From Nemertoderma westbladi (Eukaryota > Xenacoelomorpha > Nemertodermatida > Nemertodermatidae): 30,344 nt of DNA. The stretch covers positions 1-30,344 of the forward strand of contig JAUCBJ010002555.1 of assembly GCA_032718475.1 (NCBI GenBank), given 5' to 3'. A program made the translations under genes and the position numbers. Below, in pieces: positions 1-10,600 of the stretch; positions within the stretch are counted from its first letter, which is position 1, and every line of letters begins with the position of its first letter. The notes beneath the pieces were generated by a model that saw nothing but the letters and a program-made list of their open reading frames with translations, was not told where the DNA came from and ran no database searches.

Positions 1-2
1 TA

Positions 3-167
3 GTTTTAATCTCTGTTAAGAAATTTCAGATTATAACAGACTCAGCATATTATATGATGTTATCGACGCAGATTCCATTTTTGCCAAATCTAAGGCTGGC
101 TGACTGGATTGTGAGATGGTTAGAGGCGTCTGGATCAAGCTTTTGCACGCCGGATAGAACTATTTAT
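3..167 (+). pseudogene. possible retroelement RNase H fragment
   Basis: An open stretch of about 54 codons in frame 3 ends in TAA at 165-167. It reads like the middle of a Ty3/gypsy-type RNase H: a basic-Phe lead-in, then ITDS (the Asp of the second catalytic site in such enzymes), then a Leu-Arg-Leu-Ala-x-Trp stretch like the arginine/tryptophan segment that follows it in the family. The piece usually found between the lead-in and the TD motif looks shortened. It is cut by the left edge of the window, so the remainder may lie upstream. The match was made by eye to a short motif and could be chance. Confidence 0.35.
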
Positions 168-1018
168 AGAACATAAGGGAACACACGAGAACACAGTTAG
201 AACATAATTAGAATACACCGCAAACATAGGCTAACACATGCACGCATTGCACACATTATTGCACGCCTGTAATATTGTTCTTCCAACGTGACTAAACAAT
301 TGTAGGATTCCTTATACAAGCAGCTACCTCATTTTGATTGATCTAGGATAAGTGACTTCACCTCTTCCGTTAGTACATCCATAGGTCTATGTTTCATTTG
401 ACGACAAAAATTATTCATTCGAGTTATTCTTCAAGGATCTTATAATACTTAATACAGCTCCAGATACCTTTTTATCAATTAGAGACAATATTAGGGCTGA
501 GTACAAAATAAAGACCCAAGGCCCAATTAAATAACCTGCATAATCTTGTAAAATCTCTTAACATTCATTTATTGTTTTGGTTCCACCAACAACGCTTCTG
601 TAACCTGCCTCTTTACTAACTTGCTCCTTTAAATGGCAATGGGACCTAAAGCGACTTTACCTCTTTGTTTTGTACACTCTAGGGTCTTTGGTCTTTGTTT
701 TGGACTCACCATAAAATTAGTTAGAATTAAATCCCAATAGCGCTCAAGGTCTACATTTGTAGACCAAAAGTAGGTGTTATAATTATTTATGTTGTTATGT
801 TGTTACTCGAACGGGTTTTTGAACAACACATTCGTAGCAAGAAATTGATGTATGCAAGTGCCTACATCACTGAAACTGATCATTACACAACATCATTAAA
901 TAAATTTCCATATTAAGAAAAAGAAAATGTCTTACATTATTCTTATACGAAGTTGAATCGAAATATCTAAAATTTGTCTCTCCGGAGAAGCGCCATGCCA
1001 CTCTTGAAGCATCTCAAA

Positions 1019-1152
1019 ATGAACTCAATCTAACATGGGTGTATTTTCCTAGGAATGCCATTTAATATATTTGTTTTTGGTTTTAGGGCCATTTCATATC
1101 TCTGTATTTATAATTCAGGGAATATTCTAAGGAAATCTTGATATCGCACTTC
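1019..1152 (+). repeat. 134-bp direct repeat, copy 1
   Basis: This block, which starts ATGAACTCAATCTAACATGG and ends at a GATATCGCACTTC box, recurs without indels at 1835-1968. Only a handful of substitutions separate the copies. The 682 bp between them are unique within the window. It could be a pair of short terminal repeats, a tandem segment duplication, or two insertions of one short element. Confidence 0.85.
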
Positions 1153-1834
1153 AATTGGGATTTTGGTGGATATTATTTATTATATAATACAATAACTGCT
1201 GTAAACAACGGTATGGGAGGTATGAGGGGAGGGGGTTAACTATAATGCTGAGCCTGATATAATCTGAAATTTACAGGTACAGAGATTATAAATGTACGTT
1301 TTTGTATGGAAAATGTGCCTGAGCTAGTAATATGCACCTTAATTATTACTATAATGATTACCAGGTATCACGTCAAAATGATTATAAAATATGAAATATC
1401 AAAGGTTTTAAATTTTGTGAAATTTAAAACTGCATATAAAAAACTTAAAAATCTGCATATGGATCAGTTTCTCCCCAATGATGCAGCGCAGGTTTTATTA
1501 TAGTATTTATTTCACAAGTTTCTGCTTAACTTATCATAAATAACGAAACTGGAGGAGGATTTCACTATACTATTATTACTTACTTTTATTATTAACTTAT
1601 AAGGCGATGGGCAAATGGCAAGGCAAGCAGTACAAGCCACCTTTGCCTCACATCTCTGATTGCAATCCCAATTATCCTTCCCCCTGCGTTTTCCGTTTGA
1701 CACATGTCTGTCTGCCAGTCTATTTCTGCCAATAGACATCAATAAAATTTATTTATAAATTTAGGGCCATATTTTATATTTTGATATTATAAAGGGCCCA
1801 CTGTTAATAAATTTACTATAAATAACTGTAGATT

Positions 1835-1968
1835 ATGAACTCAATCTAACATGGGTGTATTTTCCTAGGAAGGCCATTTAATATATTTGTTTTAGGTTTT
1901 AGGGCCATTTCATATCTCTGTATTTCTAATTCAGGGCATATTCTAAGGAAATCTTGATATCGCACTTC
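1835..1968 (+). repeat. 134-bp direct repeat, copy 2
   Basis: This is the second copy of the block at 1019-1152, in the same orientation and of the same length. The flanking sequences differ on both sides: copy 1 continues into CAATTGGGATT and copy 2 into CTATATGCCC, so the repeat boundary is sharp. Confidence 0.85.
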
Positions 1969-2214
1969 CTATATGCCCTATCACGGGCTTTCCTCCCCCT
2001 TATTGGCTAATAACCTACTTGTCACCCTTTCACTCTCTGTTAGTGTTTCCCCTCTGCTGCTAGCCTCTGCTAGCTGTGTCCCATCCGAGGTGGTTTGACC
2101 TATTGCTGAAAATGCCACCATCCCATTTTATGAGGGAGTAGTATGATAAACAACTTAAATAAAACAGCGTCTGCCATAGTCTACCATGTTAAAGAATTTG
2201 CCTAACGGCTCTTG

Positions 2215-2277
2215 CCCCGCCTACTTACTATGATTACCATTGTGTCACCCCGCCCACTTACTATGGTTACCATTGTG
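2215..2277 (+). repeat. two tandem 30-bp units and adjoining palindromes
   Basis: The unit CCCCGCCYACTTACTATGRT followed by TACCATTGTG occurs at 2215-2244 and 2248-2277 with two substitutions. It is followed at once by near-palindromic CATATGTAACATATG and a similar TATATGTGACATATG. The unit boundaries are clear; no function is evident. Confidence 0.75.
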
Positions 2278-2476
2278 CATATGTAACATATGTCACCACT
2301 GTGTATATGTGACATATGTGGTATAAGGCCAGTCCGCAGACGGAAGTAATTTAATTAATTTGTGTCTACCGGTTGGCATTTGACCTTGAACCGCAATAGG
2401 TAAAACCCAATATAGTAAGTGGGTTGCAGACGTTTGTTATAAAGTCTTTAACATGATTTCGTGATTTGATGAAAAA

Positions 2477-2641
2477 ATGGGGCGAGCCATGAAGCGAGTG
2501 AAGCCTTAGCATGTGGGTTAAGGTTATAGTATTTATAATATTATTTTAATTTGATTATTCTACCTATGGGGCGCGCCATGAAGTGAGTGATAGCATCGAA
2601 GTAAGGTTATTGTATTTATAATATTATTATTTTAATTTGAT
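2477..2641 (+). repeat. imperfect tandem duplication (79 and 76 bp)
   Basis: Two copies at 2477-2555 and 2566-2641 both begin ATGGGGCGNGCCATGAAG and end in TATTTATAATATTATTT, then AATTTGAT. They differ by several substitutions and small indels. Repeats of this kind are common near the ends of large DNA transposons, but I found no inverted partner at the right side of the Polinton. Confidence 0.75.
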
Positions 2642-2687
2642 CATTTACTTAAATCCGTCACCGCTTTATTTAAAAACTTCTCCCACC

Positions 2688-3125
2688 ACCTTACCCGCTT
2701 ATCCCGCTATCACCATCCACCCAATCTTCTTCCTGATCCTCAGCATCATTACCACCACCACCATCACCCAACATCACCATCATTCCTTCCAACATATTGA
2801 TTCTCTCCTCCATCGCTTTCTCCCGCGCTCATCTCTCCGCCTCCTGCGCTCTCCTATCCCCCTCCGCTTCCATTTATAATGTCCAATCTTCTCCCCACGC
2901 GCTGTTCTTCCTCGCCTCTTCCTCCAAATAATGTTTTTTTTCTATCTCCTCCCACTCATTCCTTGGATTTAACAATCTTTCTAGCATCGCTTCTTCTCTC
3001 TCTCTCACATACATCGCTACTAATATCTCTTCGTTCTCCTTCGCTACATCCTCATCTTCCTCCTCTTCCTCCACATCCATATCCACTTCATCCACCGCAA
3101 GCTCATTTTCTCCCAACATATTCAC
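2688..3125 (-). pseudogene. acidic coiled-coil-like protein remnant
   Basis: On the minus strand an ATG at 3125 opens 83 codons to a TAA at 2874-2876. The same frame continues, with a TGA about 15 codons later, to roughly 2688. The visible protein has a run of Glu/Asp (about residues 18-30) followed by a long charged helix rich in Glu, Arg and Trp, and the portion after the stops keeps the same style and ends in Gly/Asp-rich sequence. The strand is strongly purine-rich throughout, which alone gives long acidic frames, so it may not be a gene. It lies just left of the first clear Polinton gene and in the same orientation, so it could be a lost Polinton gene. No family recognised. Confidence 0.35.
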
Positions 3126-3349
3126 GTATAATAAATAAATGTGTATATAATAATAATAATAATAATGTATAATACTATAAATAAATAAATTTATATAATA
3201 TTTATTTCAATCGATAATTCATTATACCAACAAATAATTTACCACCACAAAATAATAATAATAATAATTTAACCGTGTCCGGCTCGTTGCAGCGACACTG
3301 CCTATGAACATGGTCTATTTATATAATAAAGTTTCTACCGCGCGAAGAT
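3126..3349. other. AT-rich spacer with TAA microsatellites
   Basis: The stretch holds short AATAAT/TAATAA runs (3148-3170, 3250-3268) and TATATAA-like sequences. It separates the acidic remnant from the minus-strand gene at 3350-4648. No open frame is supported. Confidence 0.6.
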
Positions 3350-4648
3350 TCACACTGAATGTTTATTCTTCTTTATTTGAGGTTGCCCATTAGTCTCGAT
3401 TTCATTGAAAATGTCTTCACCATCATCCGTATCATTGACGATGTCCTCTTCAAAGTCGCCAATATCTTCATACGCATAGCTAGGTGTTTTATTCACGATG
3501 AGATCAATTTTTCGCTTAAGCGCTTGTTCTTTCCTGGCTTTAGGCGTTTTCATCTTCATCTGAGCGCTCACACCCCCAACGAGGGTATCAATATCCTTAT
3601 AATCATTCTTTTTTTCAGCGCCGTCTACCCGTTCATTTTCTGCAATCGCGGGCAATCAGATTTTTTTCTCATCCATTTTCTTAGCAGTGACTTTTACTGC
3701 TTCATACGTCTTCAGCTGACTAGCGTTGTTCGGCATTTCCACTTTCATTAGTTCCTCGTCCACTAATTCATTAATCGCAGCCTCAACAACTAACTTTTTA
3801 ATCGGTAGAAACTCACACCCAGACAGAATATCGTGGCCCGCGTACTTCTGTAATTGCTTAATTACCTTGACATTTGTGTTGTTTCGAGGGATGAAAATAA
3901 CCTTGGTGTCGAAGTTGTGGGACAAATATATCCCGTTTTCGTTAACAGTTGATGTGTACCTCATACTAACCTCATCAATATTCTCATTAACATTCTTATC
4001 TATGTTAAAGTCGAGCAAACAGAATTCATCCGCTCAGAGATTCAACCCATCGTAATATAGAACACCCTTCCATTGTCTACCTATATCATGCGCTTCCCAA
4101 ACGCCGACAAATCGTTGCCCTTCAAAGTCGTAGATATATCCAATGTACCCACAATCTTCGAACTCCATAAAATTATCACCGTGAATTTCCTTTTTCTCCG
4201 GTTCAATACGGGAAAGAACGACTTTGCCGTAGATGCTTTGTAAGACATCTAGAATTTTTCGCGAGATAAAAATTGATGCGCCGTTTTTCCCAATGCGTAA
4301 GTACGCATGATTTATTGGCGTTATAAGCAAATTGCCTCTGGTGTATTCCTTGTAATATTCAATGGCTATTTTCTTATAATTGAGGAAGTCAAATAGGAAT
4401 CTTATGTTCTGGTAAGTAAGACTTACTGATTCTTGCACGACGTTGTGTCCTTTGGTATCACCCCAACGGTTGAATCGAACGTATTTCCCGTTAAATGCTT
4501 TTATTTCTATTCCTTCCCCCAAACACTGGAGGCCCCACACACTCTTACCTGTAATCACCGATACATATGGGGCGGGCGCACTATCAGTAGAGCTACCGCT
4601 TAATGACATCATTTTTGGTTGTGATGGTTTCACAGATTCCATCAACAA
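3350..4648 (-). pseudogene. unrecognised minus-strand Polinton gene, two in-frame TGAs
   Basis: One minus-strand frame of 433 codons runs from the ATG at 4648 to a TGA at 3350-3352, interrupted only by TGA codons at 4034-4036 and 3656-3658. With no frameshift in 1.3 kb, the three open pieces (204, 120 and 101 codons) are very likely one gene. The N-terminal part has a Ser/Pro-rich leader and then alternating beta-like hydrophobic segments with Gly-Trp pairs (residues about 30-200). The middle is mixed alpha/beta. The C-terminal about 100 residues are Lys-rich and then Asp/Glu-rich and look disordered. It is transcribed away from the dUTPase-like gene, with a shared 580-bp intergenic region that has a TATAAATA box on this strand. 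No family recognised; a virion or regulatory protein are both possible. Confidence 0.6.
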
Positions 4649-5228
4649 ATTTTGCGAAATATTAATAATTAAGTGTAAAAATACAATAATATCATGCTAT
4701 ACAATGTGCGAAAAATATTAATAATGAATTATAACCCGAATGACGAAATAAATTATTATACGACGTATTTATAATATAATGATGGGCTATCGGGAAAACG
4801 GGTATATTTTAACTACTCAACCGGATTAATCGCTATTGTCCTGAGAGAATTTTTTTTGAAAACTTCCTAAATTTCAAAGGAAATATTTATTTACGCTTAA
4901 ATTGGTTGACGTAAGTGGTAACAGCTTGCGGTGGCGATTAATGCGACCTACATAAATTTATATAGACACACCCCCGAATTTCCACAGAATATTACTCACG
5001 GTTAAATTGATTGACATCAACTGTATTAACAGTGTAGCTTCTTAGAAGTTTCATAATTTTAAGCATGAGCGAATTTAATTTAATGTCGGCATCGTAAACT
5101 TTCTCTCCCGATGGATATTTTTCTGTAATCATTTACTAAAAACAAACGATTGCGGCGCGCGAACGACGTTTTAAAGACACACCCATTATAAATATACCCA
5201 TTGGTGAAAATATTATTGATTAAGCGAC
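4649..5228. promoter_or_regulatory. divergent intergenic region with paired TATAAATA boxes
   Basis: The 580-bp region separates the leftward gene starting at 4648 from the rightward gene starting at 5229. A TATAAATA box lies on the minus strand at 4766-4773 (118 bp before the leftward ATG) and another on the plus strand at 5187-5194 (35 bp before the rightward ATG). Two related segments occur at about 4889-4922 and 4995-5034, both containing GGTTAAATTG or CTTAAATTGG followed by TTGAC and ending near TAACAG. Promoter function is inferred from layout and TATA boxes only. Confidence 0.5.
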
Positions 5229-5870
5229 ATGACAATACTGGGGCAGCTTGAGTCTATAGATAAGATCATTTTTTCAAATATATTATTCATTGTTACCTTT
5301 CTTTTTGGAATTTTTTTAGGTAAAATACGCCGTAATAAAAAAATGTTTCCAATAATACAAGCTGAAAATAGTTACCGCGGTCCTAATTCAATTATTCCAA
5401 TTAAAATTGAATTGTTAAGCCCGGCAGCTCGGGCGCCTGTATGCGGCTCATATTGTCATATAGTCCTGCTGGGATTGATATATATAGCGCCGTGAATAGA
5501 TCAATAGAGCCACACTCACGAATGTTAATTGAGACGAGTGTTAAAATATATTTACCCACCAATTATTTTGGAAGAATTACACCGACTTTTAGGTTGACAA
5601 AAATTGGCATTGATGTTGCAGAATGTGCGGTTGATTCCAGTGTCGCGCGCAGTAACATAGATCAACTTGTAATTATATTGATTAACAACACATCTAAGGA
5701 ATACGTTGTAACATCGGGCAAATAAAATATGCCAGCTTATATGCCAACAATGTAATGCGGCAATACTCTACGTTTCTAATATTTATTCGGATGATTATTT
5801 TTGGCTTTTACCGACGAATTTAACGCCGTATGGGGAAGAGATTAATTCAGCATTTCACCGCACATATTAA
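5229..5870 (+). pseudogene. dUTPase-like protein with N-terminal membrane segment, frameshifted
   Basis: dUTPases hydrolyse dUTP and keep uracil out of DNA, a common accessory function of large DNA viruses. The first frame (from 5229) has a hydrophobic segment at residues about 15-31 followed by a basic KIRRNKK stop-transfer stretch. It then enters the family's start at LSPAARAP. The reading continues in a second frame from about 5450 (PAGIDIYSA, the motif 1 region; GRITP, motif 2) and a third frame from about 5723 (CQLICQQ, motif 4; YGEEINSAF in place of motif 5), ending in TAA at 5868-5870. Motif 2 lacks the Arg-Ser-Gly signature, and motif 3 lacks its usual Asp-Tyr-Arg-Gly. The protein may therefore have lost catalysis before the gene broke. 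The membrane segment is unusual for this family. Family assignment fairly secure; activity doubtful. Confidence 0.72.
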
Positions 5871-5971
5871 ATATGTGACATTAAACGCATAACACCAAAC
5901 TCGGGTGGTGACACATGTCAATACTATTTCAATACTCTTACACGCGATTATACAACATAGTTAATAGAGCA

Positions 5972-5999
5972 TATAAATAGGATAATTGTCAGTTCAGTA
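5972..5999 (+). promoter_or_regulatory. TATA box and initiator-like motif upstream of PolB
   Basis: TATAAATA at 5972-5979 is followed by two overlapping TCAGT motifs (5989-5993 and 5994-5998). TCAGT is the arthropod-type initiator, and the second has its A about 24 bp downstream of the TATA start, close to the usual 25-30. The polymerase ATG is at 6161. Predicted from motifs only. Confidence 0.45.
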
Positions 6000-6160
6000 A
6001 ATTTTGGTTGATTAAACGGTTTCTAGCGCAGGTGGCTGACTGGGTATTGGATATATTTATCTACATAAAATCTGCCGCATCTCTATCATCGGCATATTGT
6101 AAATATGTTTTCTGTACCTACGTTAATAAATATATTATAATCGTAATAATAATAATTATA

Positions 6161-6457
6161 ATGATGGAGATTAATTGCGTTTTTTGCGGTTGTACTATAC
6201 TTAAGAAAAATTATTTACGGCATTTACGCACACATTTCGATGGGTATGTTTGCGATTGTAATTGCCGAACTACTTCTGAAAGAATAGCAATATTTCACAG
6301 TAATAGATGTTGTGGGTTGTCTCGCCCGAATTACACCTACCGCAGTTACGCGCTATCCTGCCCAACATGCTCTGATGATTTTGAAAACTTTGAATCATAT
6401 ATCGAACATAGTTGCAATCAAAACCATTACAATTCCCGCAAACGCAAACATAACTAA
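6161..6457 (+). pseudogene. N-terminal Cys/His zinc-finger block of PolB
   Basis: This is a 98-codon stretch starting at the double ATG at 6161/6164. It holds C-x2-C-x12-H-x3-H near the start, then further Cys and His pairs ending in CPTC...HSCNQNH and a basic tail, in a pattern close to two or three C2H2-type fingers. A TAA at 6455-6457 ends it, but the same frame runs straight on for about 90 more codons (Ser/Thr-rich linker, then PolB-like sequence). I therefore read it as the front of the polymerase gene rather than a free protein. A 51-codon extension in frame reaches back to 6008, but the double ATG at 6161 after an AT-rich leader is the more natural start. A separate small zinc-finger gene remains possible. 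Confidence 0.6.
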
Positions 6458-7789
6458 AAACAATCAGAACCGACATTTCAATCAGATCTCAACGATGGTT
6501 CGCCTGTAAGCATTACAAACAGCTCAGATACACCCAACGAAGGTTTTCATCTCTCAAAAACATGTCACGAATCATGCGTTCAGGAATATACTCATAATGT
6601 ACCATCTAATGAGATGTATCCGGATGTGCCGAATTATTTAAATTATATGAGGATATATTCTTCGCGCGCTTTTAACACGGCTGCATCGGCTTTTATTGAT
6701 ATGTTTTATAAAGTGTGGGTGATTGCTTCGGTGATAATGGGAACGTGATGATGCTAATTATACTTTACAAGAAGAATTCCATTTTACTTCGATCGGTACA
6801 GATAATTATATTGAAAATAGCTCGGAATTTGACGAATGGTACTACACAGTCATTTCCCATATCGGTGAAAAAATATCGCAATTTATTAGGCGGGGTAGCG
6901 GTTGGAAACTTGTAACTCTATCGTGCATCAAACTTACTATTGCGTCATACTTGTGATCGGTATATTGTTTTGGACATAGTGGTGATGCCAACCAATCAAT
7001 CCCGACAAAATTAAAAAATAAACATTGTATAATAAATGTACCGTGTAATGAAGGTGAATGTTTTAAGTGGGCGGTCCTGACAGCAAAATTTTCAAAACAT
7101 ATATCGGATGATCACACACTGCGCCATGTTTCACGCCAAAGTTCTTATAATCAGTATTTAGGGTTTTTTAATTTAAGCGAATTAGATTCTACCCTATCAT
7201 GGAAACTAAATATTCTAAATTTTGAAAAAAATAATCCAAATTATTTAATACATTTATTGTATTTCGATAGAAGTAGCGAAAAAATTTCCTTTCTACGACA
7301 ACCGAGCGCTAAAAAAGCTGAAGGTAAAAGATTGCTAAATTTATTGCTTATTGAACGTCAAAATTTAACCTCAACAAATCACATCGTCGGGGTTTCCAAC
7401 TTAAATAGATTATTTAATGGTCGCGGGGAAGGCAATAGCAACACTCATTGTCATCGTTGTGAGCGGTGTATTCGTGGCTTCTACAGTCCTAATGCGTTAG
7501 AACGCCATAGATTGTGGTGTTGGCAAGGTGGACGTCAAATAGAGGAGATGCCATCTAAACTGAATTTACGCTTTACTAATTACTATAAGTCTGTGAGTAC
7601 ACCTTTTATAGTATATATGGATTTCGAAGTGGTACTAGCCCCAACAAATAATGTAAAAAAATATTATATAGCCGAAAATCTCCCGTCGGCTGTTTCATAT
7701 TTGATTGTCAACAATAGCGAATTAATTAACCCACCAAATTATTTTTTGTCTACATTTAGACAAAATATCGATAACAGAATTTTATCAAT

Positions 7790-8700
7790 AGTCTGGTTTT
7801 TGATTTATTTAAGTGTTATGAATGGTCTACCTTTTAACACTATTCCACCTGGGCTCTTTTGTCCGAGATTCCACCTGGGGTTGGGCATAATATGCCCAAC
7901 AGTTTATTATACACTAAAAAGTAATGATAATTTTATCAAAATTTTCCAAATTTTCGCAGGTTTATAGAAAAATATATAATGCATCTGTTCTGAGTTTTAT
8001 ATATTCATAATTTAAAATAATATATCCATATAAATTAATTATCATGAAGATAACCCATTATAGTAAAAAGATGAGATAATACTATACATATTCCTCCCAA
8101 CACCGCTGTCTGCCTAACTCTGCCAGACATCCCAAGTGAAAATTTTGCTTGCAGGGGTGCTGTTATTGAATAGATTTATTCACCTCTGTTTATGTCTGCT
8201 GTATTACATTAGGAATATACTGGGTTCAATGGTGGTTGTTGTTTTATCCTAGTAGACTTATTGCTTATCTGTCAGTTTAGTATTTTGTTATTAAAAAATA
8301 ATGTGATTGATGTGTACTAATCCAAGCAGTAGACAATCTCGTGTTTGAATTTAACTTTACAACCCAGCCAAGTGAATGTCCTGGACCGTAATTGGTTGTA
8401 TTCTAGCCTGTTGACCAGGGGAACTATCCAACCAGGGATTATCTTTTCTACCAGTTAGGCTAATAAAGATATTATAATAAAAAAATGTGACTATGATATG
8501 AAAAACACACCATAGCTCAAAAAGTATAAATGATGAAAAAAATATTTTGTAACCATCAGAAAGCCAATTAAATTCTAGGAAAAGTCAATGAATTTCATAA
8601 TAATACATAAAAATCATCATCATGAATTTCTAAAAATAAAAAGTGTTGGGCAGATTCGGTTAACACACACCACCCCAAACACCTGGATCACACACAATAC
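7790..8700. mobile_element. foreign DNA interrupting PolB, possible MITE
   Basis: PolB homology stops near 7790 and resumes near 8700, and the DNA between has no coding character. Within it, TGCCCAACAGTTT at 7893-7905 matches, with one mismatch, the inverted sequence ending at 8652, so an element of about 760 bp with short terminal inverted repeats is possible. The left repeat is itself half of a perfect palindrome with 10-bp arms (GTTGGGCATA) at 7880-7900. I could not find a convincing target-site duplication, so the exact boundaries are uncertain. An intron is less likely, because surrounding genes have none and the reading is not restored cleanly. Confidence 0.5.
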
Positions 8701-10600
8701 CAAGCTTATATGCGTACCGCAAATTGCTTTAAGTAAATCATTTTTTCGGGAAGATATAAATCCAAGTGTAATGCATCACAACCATTACAATGGGGCTTTC
8801 ATTGGTGCGGCATGTATTTCCTGTAATAAACAATTAAGTGTTACACGTCACCTATTCCCAGTTGTCTGTCATAATTTTTTTTTTTATGATTCACATTTAA
8901 TTTTACAAAAAGGGTTTGCCGGTAGTAAATATAAAAACTGGAACATTGAAACCATTGCAAAAAATACTGAAAGATATATCTCACTTCGCATAGATATTCC
9001 AATGTCAGAAGCACTTAGCGTGCTTGGTTATGCTATTCCAGAAAAGGACGTAAAAGGGCTCCCAACCAGCAAATCAATAACTATACAGTTTATTGATTCA
9101 TTCGCGTTTATGGGATTTTCCCTTTCTGCTTTGGCTGGGTTTTTGACAAAAGATGTGTCAGATTTAACAACCGTTATTCCGCACACTGTGAAGCAAATGA
9201 GAAAATTATATCCAAATGTTACCAACGGAATTTTACGTCGTAAGTCAGTTTTTCCTTACGAATATGTCGATTCCTTAAGTAAATTGAGGGATACTAAATT
9301 ACCGCATCCAAAAGAGTTTTACAGCGAATTAACATTATCATCTATTAGCCCTGAAGAATATACATTTGCTCATCTTTCGTGGGAACAATTTGAATGTGAG
9401 ACATTTTTTGATTATTTGGAAGCTTACTTACATCTTGACGTGTTGCTGCTAGCTGATATTTTTGAAAATTTTCGCGCTTATTGTACTAAACATTATTCGC
9501 TTGAGGTCTCGAACTATTACACGATGGCAGGGGTTAGTTGGGACGCGGCTTTGAGATTTTCCAAGTCACATATTCGTCTACTTGCAGACCATGAAATGTA
9601 TTTAACATTCGAAAATTCCATTAGCGGCGGAGTTTCTTACACCAACCTTCATATGGCAAATGCGAATATACCAGGCACAGAAACATACGACCCTAATAAA
9701 CCTGAAGCTCATTTATATAATTTAGATTTCAACAGTTTATATAGCGGTTCATTGTTGGAGAAACTTCCTTATTCTGACTTTGAATGGTTGGATGTTGATA
9801 GTGTCGATATCATGAGTCTGGAAATTGACGATATATACGGATATTTTGCTGTTGTAGACCTTGAATACCCAACGACTATTCATGATGCCACAGCCGAGCT
9901 TCCATTTGCACTGGAGCATGTTAAACTCGATAGTAGGTATCTCAGTCCACACATGAAAAGTCCTTGGCGACATTATAATGGTGATAAAATTTTCAATAGT
10001 TCAACGAAAAAATTGATGTTAACCCAATTTGATAAGTATGAGTACGGTGTGCATCTAAAATTATTGCGCTTTTATATTCATCATGGCATGCGCTTGATTA
10101 AAGTTCATAAACTTATTAGATTTAAGCAAGGTTACATTTTTAAGGATTTTATTGAATATAACACCCAGCAAAGAAAAATAGCAAGCAATGACTTTTATGA
10201 TAAGTTTCACAAAGGAACAAATAACGCGCTTTTCGGGAAAAGCATGGAGAATATATGGGACCGTGTCTCATTTCGCTTATGTAATTCAATCAAGAAATGT
10301 GACTTATTATTATCCAAGCCGAATCACGAAAATTTAATTATGTTCACTGATTCATTATCAGGTCACGTCCTATCTAAAACTGCTGTTTGTTTGCATAAAC
10401 CTATTTTTTTAGGCCAAGCTGTATTGGACCTGTCGAAGTTAGATTATTACAGTTTCTTCTACGAGAAATTAATGCCCCTGGAAGCCGAATTAAATTGTAG
10501 TATAAATTTGTTAGGCGGGGACACGGATTCTTTTTTTTACAGTGTGTTGGTTTATCCCAACACCAATTTTTATCTGCGTTACAATCAAAAAAAGTTTTAG
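8588..10600 (+). pseudogene. polB: PolB exonuclease II/III and polymerase core fragment
   Basis: This is the longest surviving open piece of the polymerase, 670 codons. Its first about 40 codons appear to come from the inserted DNA. Residues about 55-75 hold the His-rich segment (HHNHYNG) that stands for the family's RDHxHxTG. Exo II is at about residue 92 (CHNFFFYDSH), and Exo III (YLHLDVLLLAD) near residue 280. Polymerase motif A is near 376 (LDFNSLYSG), motif B near 540-556 (NNALFGKSMEN) and motif C near 643 (GGDTDS). The catalytic Asp residues of motifs A and C are present. The stop at 10600 follows a frameshift at an A7 run; the remaining C-terminal sequence lies in another frame. Confidence 0.93.

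Larger units (their letters stand above)
168..2636. other. non-coding AT-rich region with repeats
   Basis: No reading frame longer than about 76 codons is present and none resembles a protein family. The stretch contains a long direct repeat at 1019-1152 and 1835-1968, a 30-bp tandem duplication near 2215-2277, and a 76-79-bp duplication near 2477-2641. Bases 170-260 hold several short GAACACA-like units. I see no tRNA, rRNA or gene here. It is best read as repeat debris flanking the Polinton, or part of its poorly defined left end. Confidence 0.6.

Noticed and set aside
1306-1503. 65-codon + strand frame with a hydrophobic start
   Set aside because: Lies in AT-rich non-coding DNA, has no family resemblance and no supporting context; short hydrophobic frames are common in such sequence.
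1512-1742. 76-codon minus-strand frame with several Cys residues
   Set aside because: No recognisable domain or continuation in frame, and it falls between the two direct repeats in repeat debris.
2637-3172. Two + strand frames rich in Pro, Ser, His and Leu
   Set aside because: They are the pyrimidine-rich complement of the acidic minus-strand remnant and show only the composition expected of that strand.
7790-8700. A spliceosomal intron in PolB
   Set aside because: No clear donor-acceptor pair restores the frame, other Polinton genes here lack introns, and inverted end sequences favour an insertion.
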